A DNA stretch of 64,000 nt, from positions 124,001-188,000 of the forward strand of contig JAFCMP010000257.1 in the NCBI GenBank assembly GCA_017506865.1, read 5' to 3'. The notes below the pieces were generated by a model. That model was not told the origin of the DNA. It made no database searches and was given only the letters and a program-made list of their open reading frames with translations. This DNA is from Tribonema minus (Eukaryota > Sar > Xanthophyceae > Tribonematales > Tribonemataceae). Below are positions 54,471 through 64,000 of the stretch, piece after piece (position 1 is the first letter of the stretch; each line of letters begins with the position of its first letter). Position numbers and translations under genes: made by a program.

Positions 54471-54567
54471 GATGTCGTCGTCGGCCGTGAGCAGCTGCAG
54501 GTGAAGCTAACGACAACGCTTTTCTCGACCTTGCACTTCAAAAGGGGGAGTCACCCGTTTCTTTGGG
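54471..54567. promoter_or_regulatory. Very short divergent spacer between FNTA and the Tubby-like gene
   Basis: If the outermost start codons are used, only 97 bp separate the two genes, implying overlapping promoters or 5' leaders. No TATA box was recognised. Confidence 0.3.
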
Positions 54568-57500
54568 ATGAAACCGATGAAAAACTTTACCAGTAGGAAG
54601 CTCCAGATCATCGCGGCTACGGCTACAGGGACAGGCAGCTCACGTGCTTCACAACGACCCCAACGCAGCCTTGAATATAAATTGATTGCTGCTCAGTGCT
54701 CTCCAGCAGCAACGTGCCAGCGCGACTTCAGTGCCCGGGCAAACGACAGCGTCAGCGACATGTTTATGGATGAGAGTGCCTTCGAGCTGGACGATCTGGA
54801 GCGAGATCTGGCAGCAGCTGGCCTCGCAACCGACGAGACCCCTAAAGTGCTGTCATCCACAGTGCCGCTGGCCGTCAGCACGCTCGGTGACAGCATGTCT
54901 ACAGACAGGCGGGGCATTCCAAGGTGGCTGCGGCTGACGGAACGACAGCTCTCTTGCGAATGTGCTGAACAAAGAAACGTCCAAGAGCTGACAGGCTCAC
55001 ATCAGCATGGCATACGCTAGTCACCTCATCGATGACTGGCGCCTACGCAGCCTCCTTTCCCACGATCCACCTTGCATCCTCTGCTCCGCAGGCCTACGAG
55101 CAGCGCAGGAAGGTACGCTCGAGCTGCGGCGACCATGGAACCACCGGCATCCGCGCCACCCACACACCACCCAAAGAGCAGCAGCAGGAGTGGCGGAAAG
55201 GGGTTGGTGGTGCCCCCTAAAGAGCCCCCTCCCCCGGGACTGGTGCAGCTGATGGGCAACTCAGGGGGGGGGGAAGAGGACCTGAGCCTGACAGGAGGGG
55301 GACAGGGGCTGAGTAGGGCGCGTGTGCTGGCGCAGCAGCGTGAGCTACAGGTAAACCATGGCCAATGAGGCATGGTACATTTTTTACCAGAGCCTGTATG
55401 CGTATACTCCCTAAGTCTCAAGCGTGTGTTTCGTGCACTCAATCGGTTGCTGTTGCACATGGCAGCGTGTCAAAGTGTGCTGTCGAGTGGAGGGCGTCCG
55501 TCAAGATGTTGAGGTCTAAAAGCAATTGCTTGCAGTACTATAGTTCAAGATCGCAAATCTTGAACGCAAGTACAGCCTCGGCCATCGCCGTGACTTCTGT
55601 CTGAAGTATCTGATAGCCCATCGGCATATTTTGACATAGATTGGTTCAGCGCTTGACATGTGTACATCCTTTGCAGCACCTGGTCGCGCCCTGTAGGATA
55701 GTCTTGAACAAAATTTGGGACAGTACAGTAGCAAAGATAAGCTACAGTAGGGTTAGGGTTCTGACGCTGCCCTGGTAACACTGTCAGAAACAGTGCTAAG
55801 ACTTGTCCTACGTCCATACAAGAATGGATACCAGCACCACAAGCGCTATGGCAGTGGTCGCATCAAACTCAAACTTCATGGTGTCGGCGCAGTAGGGGTG
55901 CCAGCTGCTCATCAATACTCAGTCGCCAGCTGCCCACCAGTGCTCAGTCACAGCCGCTCGGCGCTGTAAGAGCTACGGCATAAGCCGCACCAGCTGCCCA
56001 TCATCAGTGCTCAGGCGCCAGCTCGTCATCAGCGCTCAGTCATCAGTTGCTCATCAGTGCTCAGCTATGAGCTCCACATCAGTGCTCAGTCATCAGTTGC
56101 TCATCAGTGCTCAGTCATCAGTTGCTCGTCAGTGCTCAGATGACAAACACTCTAGGTATAGCCGCTGCACTGGCAGCACATGCCTGTGCGTTCGTCGACA
56201 AATGGGCCCACATTTGCAGAATTACTTTTGCGGTTGCTGTGATCATGCGCTCAGTATACAAGACATCACATGCATATGCATGTGTCATTCTCACTCTTCA
56301 AGAAACTACATGCATTATGCGTCTGACGTTATATGTTACCTCGATACTCGTGTATTGTGACATGCTGCTGACTGCAGCCGTGCTTTCGCTCACAAATGGG
56401 CCTGGATCTGCAAAGTTATTGGGGCGGTCATTGCGAGACACCACATTCATAAGCGTGTTTCATCACATGTTACTTCGGTACTCACATTGCGACATGCTGC
56501 TCACTGCTAACCCTTACCCCTAACTGCAGCTGAAGCGGCGGCAGCAGGCCATCACCTCAGGTGCCATTCGGCTCAACAGCGAGTCTGCAGCAGCAGCGGC
56601 GGCGGCGGCGGCGGCGGCATTGCGGGCGCAGCGCAGGAAGGACAAGGCACCCTCGTCTGCCTCTGCTTCGCCGCTTATGGATGGCGGCAGCAGGAGGGGT
56701 GATGCCTCAGCTGCGGCGCCTGCTGTCAAGCAGGTACATTAAGTTGACTCCAAAACCTGGAGGAGAAATTGAAGATGTTTGCATGCGGTTAAAGGTGCTG
56801 TTGCGTGAATGAAAGTGATGCACCTGCTGTCAAGCAGGTACTTTGTGAGGTTGACTGAACTTGACGCTATCCGCGGCGAGGTTGTGCTGATGCCCTTGTC
56901 ATCCTCTCATGATATTGGTGACAGTGTGTGTCAAGCAGATGCATCAAGTCTGAGTTGTCGACATGAGAGGTGGAAAAAAGTACTTAATTCAAAAAGTACA
57001 TGTTATTGAAGTTGTTATTCCATATATAGAGTGATGCTGCTGCAGCGCTTTCCGTCAAGCAGGTTTATGAGCTGGAGCTTTTCAGGAAATGTTTGCGGAA
57101 GCGATGTTGTGCCAAGCCGTATTCAGGACATGAATAATTTGACAACGGGTGAGAAGTTCATTTTGGCGCCGGTCGCAAAGCCCCAGCGCAGCCTCCGTGC
57201 ATCAGTTGAGCAACACTGTAGAATGCCAAATGCCTCATGCGACATCCAGATAATTATCCTTGCCGCCTCAGTAACAATGGATCTTGACCCTTGCCGACCT
57301 AACTCTTATCCTCATCTCAACCCCAATCTTCATTGTGACGTTTATCTTAACTCTCTCATTCCAACCGGACCCTGGTTCTCAGCGCCACGGCAGCATGTGC
57401 GCGGCAACGTCCTGATCCCAACCGTGACCCCACTCCTGATTTACCCCAGTTCTCAGCGCCACGGCGGGATGTTCGTCACGACAGTGGCAACAATGAGGAC

Positions 57501-60500
57501 CGCAGTGTTCGCCCGACTACGCCTTTGATCGTTAACGATAACACAAATTGTTATGTTGATTCTAACTCTTCCCCAGTTCTCAGCGCCGCGGAGGCATGTG
57601 CGCGGGGACAACGAGGACCGTGATGTGGGGCCCGACTACGCCTTCGACCGCAGCCTGCGGGCCAGCTACCAGGCGCAGCTACCTGACCAAGAAGACGACC
57701 CTCAGCTAGGGCTAGGGCTAGGCGACGATGGCACGGCTCAGACAGCAGCGCTCAGCCCCCCCCCCATGTCCAGGGGCTCTGTGCGTCAGAGCGGGGGGGA
57801 GTATGAGGGGGAGGGGAGGGGGGGGTCTGCCAGGGGGGAGTATGATGATGGCGGCAGCAGGGGGCATACGGGGCAGAGGGGGGGGGAGGAGAGGGAGGCG
57901 CGCGGGAGCAGGCGGGGCAGCGACAACAGCGACCGGGAACACAGGTGGGCCTTCGAACAGGTTTGAGTTGAAGTCAAGGTTCAAGTTAAAGTAAAGATTG
58001 AAGTTGAAGTTAAGATTGCCATCAGAAAGGTGTATATGTCCGTTACCTTAGGCTTGTCTGTTGCGCGGCTGGCAGTCCGCATGATATGTTGAAGTATGTT
58101 GCATGTAACAGATCACAGCTGTGCATAGTCCTGGGCAAGTGGCTGCTTCGCAAGGTCCGTGCATGTGATGATCAGCCTGCCCTGATGCCTGGATGTAAAG
58201 CAGGGAGTAGGGCTGTGGTCGGGGTTGGGGTTAGGGTTAGGGCTAATTTGACCTTGATGCTTAGCGCACACCCTGTTCGTGCCTTTGAGGTAATCTTCTC
58301 GATGGATCAGGTTGTCATGCCAGCATCGGTGCCAGGCCTACTTGCGACCTTCGCTCTTGCTACATGGCGCTGCCTACACCTTCCTTTGTTGAAATGTGAA
58401 AAACCATATGCAAGCCAGGCCATGGTTGAGCACTGCTGAGTAGCCGCATAGCTTACGCCAGCCACAGGCATTTTGCCAGCGCTGACTGCAACTTGCGCTT
58501 GCATGCTTGCGCTTTGACTGCAACTTGCGCTTTGACTGCAACCCTAGGCGCGAAGCGAGCGACGGTGTCAACAGCAGACGGCTCCACTACACGACTGGCG
58601 GTATGGATGATAGTGAGAGGGGCAGCAGCCACGCCATGCCTCAGAGGTAAGTACAAGTACTCTCATGTTAAGGGGGGGGGGCGAAGGGGGCTTGGGGGTT
58701 GAAATTGGGGTATGAAGCTGTGTTTGAAAGCAACAATCAAGTATGCAAAGCTCCACAAGAGCACTTCCCTTCGGATGAGTTATGCTGTACCTGTAGGCTG
58801 TACCACACCATTGTACAATACTCGTATGGCACACATTGGTGCTTGGGTTGGACAGCGGTCATAGGCATGCTCCGCGCCGGGCCATGTGGTCAAGTTGCAC
58901 ACAGCTTATTGTATACCTGCAGTACATATAAGATATATGTAGTGATACTGTACTTATTGCGTGCGATGATACTCAGCTCACGCGGAGCGCTGCCACGTGC
59001 AGGCCCGCGGAACGGCGCAACCGCGAAGGCGGGCGGCCCAGGCGGTCCAGCGATGAGCGCGCGCACCGAGAGGCACGTGAACAGGCACGTGAACAGGCAC
59101 GCGAGGAGGCACGCGAAGAGGCAGCGCGCAGCAGGGCGCGGCAGGAGGCGGAGCGGGAGCGCGCGCGGGAGCGCGAGGCGGCGGAGCAGCAGCGCTCCGT
59201 TGAGCGGCGCTCGCGCAGGTGATGTGTGTCACACTTGAAGTTGACGAAATGAATTGAAATTAATGGCACACAAAAAAGTTGATGACACACACTTGAAGTC
59301 AATGACATATAGACAGTTGTAGTTCGGTCGAGGACTCGGTCACTATCTGCATGAGGTAGTAGCTGCCCCAAATGCACGGTGCTAAGCAACTGGCAGCAGC
59401 GCTCCGTTGAGCGGCGGTCGCGCACTTCATGATGGAAACACTTGAAGTTTGATGCGCTCTGCACTGCGCTGCGTGGCACATGACCTTGGTGAAATACTGG
59501 CCTGGAGTCAGGGCGTGGGTAAATTCCGTCCCTCAGGCGATTGCACACACTTAAAGTTCAATGCGAAAACTTGAAGTTCATGGCACAACTCAAAGCTCGG
59601 TTGAGGAGCTCTTCACTCTATCTGCATATGGTAGCCGCTGCCCCACATGCATGGTTCTACTCGACTGGCAGTGCCTTTGTAACTTGGCTTGATGCTCACA
59701 GGCAGAGTTGGTCATCAGATTCACATGTCTGATCACTGCATTCTATGTATGCCGCATATGCAATAAACTCAGGGACAGGGACAGGCGGCCAGGGGATGAC
59801 GGCAGCCACAGCGGCAGCAGCGAAGGCAACAGCAGTGCAAGGTATTGTTCTTGGAGTAAATATATACCCAAGAAGTCACTAAGAGATGTGTATATATCAG
59901 CCTCTTTTCTGGCACACGCCCTCTGCTCTCATGCTACTGATGTTGAGCGCAACTGTCGTCGCCAGTCGAAGTATTGCCAAAAGTGCAGCCTGCATTGGTG
60001 TTGCCAACTCAGAGGCACAGTGGTGTTGGAAGCCTACTGACAGTGAGTCAAATTCTGAGTCTAACAGACTCAGAATTTGACTCACTGTCTGGGATGCAAG
60101 GCACATTCCTTATTTCTTGTTGCATATGTCACGCAAAGCTTGGCTTTAGCATCTGCTGTACTACTTTCACAGCAAGGAGGGTGATGCACGAGGATGACCA
60201 ATGACTACAGTATTCCACACGACAGTCTTGGTGTGACAGCAGCATATCCGCGGCAGCTGATGATGTGCTGCCCTAGTATGGCTTGTTGCCTCAACAGCAC
60301 ATTGATTGATCATCAAGGCATGTGGCACACAGCTGCTACTCTGGTGGTATGTACATATCGTGGCGACGCAACACAATCCTAACGTGAAGTAGCAAATTCA
60401 GCAATTGCCGGTGTCTGGCTCTTCCATAGTCACGTACATAGAACACAAAGCGTCCTGCCATTGATGATCAACACATGTGTGGGCATGCTGCTCGCTGCTG

Positions 60501-63500
60501 CTCTGGGGTATGTAGGTATCGCGGCGACGACGGCCAGAAGACGCCACCCTTCAGCCCCGCTAGGAGCCGCCACCGCCGCGGCGAGAGTCGCGACTACAAC
60601 CGAGATGATGATGCTCAACCCAGCAATGCCATGTCGGCAGCGCGGAAATCGAGGAGAGAGCAGGAGGAACAGGGGGATTACAGGCCCCGGAGAGGTGGCG
60701 GCAATGGGGATGGCAGGGACAGGGAGGACGGGGGTGATGACGGCAGCAGCAGCCAGGGCAATGCACGCAGTAACGGGCACGGCGAAGACGGGTGCGTGTG
60801 TGTGGGGTATGTATGCACTGATGGCTGCTGTCGCAATCGGGAGTATCACATTTGAAGTTGTTGTGGAGTTTACCATGTTTTTGCTTCTTCAGTCTAAAAG
60901 CACGTGAAACTGGCAGCGGTGGCGTTCGTCAATATGCCTCGGCTGTAACCGTTTTGCTGCCTGCAGCCATTTGTCGGCAAACGGCTGACATAGCATCCGC
61001 TGACTGCCAAACTTTAACCCTACCTCTTGCACTAACCTATTGTCAAGTCTGTCTCCAGCATTTATCCTCTTCGCAACCCTCTGTCAACCTCACCCCCCCA
61101 GCAGTCACCCACAGCCACTTGATGCTGTGTCATTGCTGAAACATTAGGCGGCGACGCAGCTCCAGCGCAGAGCACCGCAGGGAGAGGCACGAAGCGTCCG
61201 CAGCCGCCATCGCCGCAGAGCCCAAGTCAGACGATTACACACCCCCTGGGCACCGCCACGCAGCATCCGAAGGCCCCAACGGCGCCATGGCAGCTGTTCA
61301 GGACAGCCTGTCGCCCATGTCACAGTCGTCGCGGTCGCTGCAGCTGCAGGCGCAGCCCAAGGTGAACATTGTGGGCACCACAGCGATCAACCTGGGGGAC
61401 ATGAAGGGGTTCCTGACGTCCCCCTGCCCGCGCGCCGCCGGGGTGGTCCAGTGCTACATCAGGTGATGCTCCGATTGGTTGCTTCTGTGGCCAGAATGTG
61501 ACCGAAATTAATCGTCAGTCGGAACCTTCTGCTGTCATGCCCATTTACCACTGTTGGTTGGGATTCTTGTAGCAGCGCTCGTCTCTGCTGTGACTGGCTG
61601 CAGAAACTGCAATAAATTTGTATGCCACATACCGTTGACCTGGGGGTGCATTGCACTGAGCTTTGTGGCTCTAGGTCAGGAAAATGGTAGAGTTCGGCTT
61701 ACCTTGACCGATCATATCCAGCTCACTCTTTGGATGCAGCTGCACTCTTCTTCAATCTGTGTTTTATGCACTTTGTCATTTTCAGGTATAGCACCTTAGC
61801 GCTGGCGCTGCCTAACTCTGAACACATCAGCATGGGGCCGGTGCTCTTGCCTGCCTATTTTGTTGATGTGCGTGCAGTTTAAAGTCTTTTGCTGTGTGCC
61901 ATTCACTATTGGCAGGGTAAGGGCTAGGGTTAGGGTCAGTGCTGCGCGATGGGTTAGCGCTGTGCGACGGTATGCCCCCCATCATGCATTATACTCACAT
62001 ACACATAGTGCGTCATGTACAGCTGCTGGTTCATCATACCTCTGAACCCTTCTGCCCTTTCACCGGCCTGAGCGCTCTCACTACATTAGTTGTAATGATT
62101 TCGCCCGTGGCAACGCTGCGCCCATGTTCGTCCATAGCGCTGTATCTGTGCTGCAATCTGACTTCAACTTCAACTTCAACTGTTGGTCACCAGGCGCAAC
62201 AAGGCCGGCACCGCCAAGCTGTTCCCCGAGTACCACGTCTACCTTGCGGATGGTGACAAGTTCCTCATGTGCAGCAAGCGCCGCCCCAACAACAAGACCT
62301 CCAACTACATCATATCCATGCGCGCTGGCGATCTGAACCGCGGCAGTCCCAACTATCTCGGCAAGCTCAGGGCCAACTTCATCGGGACGGAGTTCCAGGT
62401 AGGTGGCCATGTCTGTACCTCTATTGATGGAAATCTGAGGGGGGGGGGGGGGAATTTGGGGGTATTGGATAGGGGTTGTGCCTGGCGTTTCTGGGGGGAA
62501 GCGCAGGAGCGGCTAGGTGAAGGTAGCACTCTGCGCGAGCAGTGCTCAGGTCAATATGACCGCCAGCTTATATTGTTATTGGTAGCAAAAGTGGGTTTTC
62601 CGCAGTCATTGTGACTCACGTCGTTATGCTGCTGGTGCGTCCATCACCAATGGGCGTACCACCCTTCTCACAACCTGGTATTGACGGCAATTTGCCATCA
62701 CAAATACAGTTTTGCACAAATGAGACATCCGGACACCTGGTCCATTGCTTCATCAACACACAGTCAACGCCTCTCTCACCAATTCTCCCCCCCCCCTCGC
62801 CCCCTCCCCTCTCGGCAATGAACTTGAGCAGATCTTTGACCACGGTGCCAACCCCCGCGACCTACTGGCCGGCAACTTTGGCCACCCAGAGCAAGCGCGT
62901 TCCGAGCTGGGCGTCGTTCTTTACGCCAGCAACGTTCTCGGCTCCAGGGGCCCGCGCAAGATGCAGGTGGCCATTCCCAAGATCAGAGAGGATGGTACGC
63001 CGCTGGCTTTGGCCAAGGGTACTGGGGCTGGTGCCAAGGGCACCATGCCGGTGAGTGCAAGGGTACCGTGATTCACGGAGTAAGAACCCCCCTCCTCTTG
63101 CATAAACCCCCCCCATCCTATTCTGTAGTAACTCTGAAGTATGAGACACCCCGTCTCTGTAGAGGTGTGCGTATGTGTACGCAAGACAGGGGGTAAGAAA
63201 TCTGCAACTGCATTGTAATACAGTGACATTGGGCAGAAAACGTTTTGGCATAGCCTGTTGGCTCGACTCTACCTGCCAATGTGCTTGGGGATATACGCTG
63301 GCAGAGTCAGCATCAGCACAATTTGTGTCCCCTGACTGTTTTAGCCTGCTCGTTTTTCCCATGCAGGAGGCGAACATTGTGCTGCACCTGTAAGGGGTAG
63401 TGCAGCTTCTCTGCAGTTGACCTCATGTGCTGATGTGGTACCTGCGTAGCTTGCCCCAGTTAGGGTTAGGGCAAGTCAGCCCTAGCCCTAGCCCTAACCC

Positions 63501-64000
63501 TGATTCTAACCACCAACCCTAAGCCTATTGCCCCTCATTGCCTCGTCCCCTCTGCAGGAGGGGGACATGATGATACCTACCAGCATCATGATGTTGCTGT
63601 ATTGGCAAACCTGCATCATCAGCCTGTAGCAACTGACCCTGACTGTAGTCCTAACCTAAACCCTGACTTCAAATGCTTACCCCCAACCCGCACCCCATCC
63701 TCCATTCCCTGCTGCAGGAGGAGGACATGATGATGCACCTCAAGAACCACAACTGCGAGACGCTCTGCTACCTCATCAACAAGCCGCCGCGGTGGAACGA
63801 TCAGGTGCGAATGCGATGACACCTGAGCACTGCTGTAGGCCTGAGCGATGCTGGGGTGAAACGACCAGGTGCAAATGTTATGACACCTGAGCAATGCTGC
63901 AGGGTGTGCTGAGAAATGCCGCAAAAGCAGTGACTGGTTGCGATGCTGCCTGAACATTGCAGCACGGGTGCTGAGTACTGCTGCAAGTACAATGATACCT
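54568..64000 (+). CDS. Tubby-like protein (3' end outside window)
   Basis: Twelve exons close in phase: 54568-54923, 55092-55350, 56530-56733, 57577-57944, 58548-58646, 59003-59218, 59773-59841, 60516-60791, 61148-61462, 62194-62398, 62832-63050, 63718-63804 (at least 891 residues). The N-terminal 690 residues are disordered: acidic start (MFMDESAFELDDLERDLAAA), Gly/Ser stretches, and an Arg/Glu-rich helix (EAREQAREQAREEAREEAAR). The Tubby domain starts near 700 (DMKGFLTSPCPRAAGVVQCY). It continues FPEYHVYLADGDKFLMCSKR, NKTSNYIISM, YLGKLRANFIGTEFQIFDHG, LYASNVLGSRGPRKMQVAIP and CYLINKPPRWNDQ. The SKRRPNNKTSNY segment corresponds to the basic PI(4,5)P2-binding site of animal Tubby. Family members link membrane phosphoinositides to ciliary traffic or transcription. 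The donor of the first exon (AAG|GTGGCT) is weak, and ATGs at 54760 and 55132 are alternatives. Many introns carry copies of exon ends. Confidence 0.85.
55900..56145 (+). repeat. Minisatellite with CATCAGTGCTCAG units
   Basis: The word TCATCAGTTGCTCATCAGTGCTCAG and variants (CAGCTGCYCATCAGTGCTCA) recur about nine times in the second intron of the Tubby-like gene. Confidence 0.85.
56700..57065 (+). repeat. Degenerate copies of the exon-3 donor of the Tubby-like gene
   Basis: GCGCCTGCTGTCAAGCAGGT (real donor, 56717-56735) is echoed at 56820-56839 (GCACCTGCTGTCAAGCAGGT) and more weakly at 57045-57063 (TTTCCGTCAAGCAGGT). Confidence 0.8.
57365..57660 (+). repeat. Three tandem copies of an acceptor and exon start of the Tubby-like gene
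   Basis: Blocks beginning TTCTCAGCGCCRCGG at about 57379, 57450 and 57577 share downstream sequence (ATGTGCGCGG; ACAATGAGGACCG / ACAACGAGGACCG; CCCGACTACGCCTT). The third is the exon in use (SAPRRHVRGDNEDRDV). Confidence 0.9.
59170..59435 (+). repeat. Downstream copy of an exon end in the Tubby-like gene
   Basis: AGCAGCGCTCCGTTGAGCGG followed by CGCTCGCGCA (59188-59217, exon end) recurs at about 59395-59425, but there the GGTGATG donor is replaced by CTTCATGATGG. Confidence 0.85.
60039..60089. repeat. Perfect 23-bp inverted repeat with 5-nt loop
   Basis: Arms 60039-60061 and 60067-60089 (starting GACAGTGAGTCAAATTCTGA) are exactly complementary around TAACA. It lies in an intron of the Tubby-like gene on the transcribed strand. 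Confidence 0.95.
60335..60545 (+). repeat. Upstream copy of an acceptor region of the Tubby-like gene
   Basis: CTGCTACTCTGGTGGTATGT followed by ACATATCGTGGCGACG (60332-60367) matches CTGCTGCTCTGGGGTATGTA then GGTATCGCGGCGACG (60495-60529), where the exon begins at 60516. In the upstream copy the AG is lost (GTACATATC). Confidence 0.75.
63360..63750 (+). repeat. Three copies of an acceptor plus exon start in the Tubby-like gene
   Basis: GCAGGAGGCGAACATTGTGC (63364), GCAGGAGGGGGACATGATGA (63555) and GCAGGAGGAGGACATGATGA (63714) share an acceptor and first codons. Only the third leads into an open exon (EEDMMMHLKNHNCETLCYL). Confidence 0.85.
63788..63990 (+). repeat. Tandem copies of an exon end and donor in the Tubby-like gene
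   Basis: GGTGGAACGATCAGGTGCGA plus ATGCGATGACACCTGAGCA (63791-63829) is followed by GGTGAAACGACCAGGTGCAA plus ATGTTATGACACCTGAGCA (63854-63893). A third partial unit runs to the window end. Confidence 0.9.

Overview
The window is nuclear DNA of a eukaryote. Its genes are split by many GT-AG introns, exon phases close exactly when joined, and introns are long and repeat-rich. The content (flavin-binding LOV photoreceptor domains, a 4-hydroxyphenylpyruvate dioxygenase behind a secretory-like leader, a Tubby-domain protein, OTU/RT/endonuclease LINEs, interstitial TTAGGG repeats) suggests a GC-rich microalga. The HPPD leader (hydrophobic core, then an aromatic residue after an Ala-Ser-Ala stretch) would fit an alga with a secondary plastid, but the lineage cannot be fixed from this window. 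All gene models below were built by hand from splice sites and phase arithmetic; none has transcript support here.

Layout. 1-8350 (minus): a 3'-incomplete gene encoding DH-PH-RGS-LOV-LOV, which looks like a photoreceptor fused to a Rho guanine-nucleotide exchange factor and an RGS domain. Its largest intron holds a 1,021-bp hAT-like element with an 8-bp target duplication. 8681-11574 (plus): HPPD, divergent from the LOV gene. 12510-20274 (plus): a DCAF4/WDR21-like WD40 protein with a truncated LINE (23-bp target duplication) in an intron. 21284-38027 (minus): a 12-exon, 543-residue beta-helix (pectate-lyase-superfamily) protein with a 13-nt microexon. Its roughly 8.9-kb fourth intron contains an 8.2-kb LINE ORF (2,723 residues; OTU protease-like, reverse transcriptase, restriction-like endonuclease). 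39959-44604 (plus): a 555-residue protein of unknown function. 46500-48341 (plus): a PNPOx-like flavoprotein. 49516-50532 (minus): a FYVE-finger protein with a C-terminal membrane segment. 50962-52008 (plus): an acidic protein of unknown function. 52807-54470 (minus): protein farnesyltransferase alpha subunit. 54568-64000 (plus): a Tubby-like protein, running off the right edge.

Two genome-wide features stand out. First, introns repeatedly carry degenerate tandem copies of the adjacent exon end including its splice site; I see this at about twelve boundaries in four genes. Second, a short AACTTCAAGTTGAAGTT-like word is scattered through introns and is also built into coding exons.

There is no operon logic here, but several neighbours belong to membrane and G-protein signalling: the LOV-RhoGEF-RGS protein, the prenyltransferase subunit that could lipidate Rho-type GTPases, and FYVE and Tubby phosphoinositide binders. 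This is co-occurrence, not evidence of a shared pathway.
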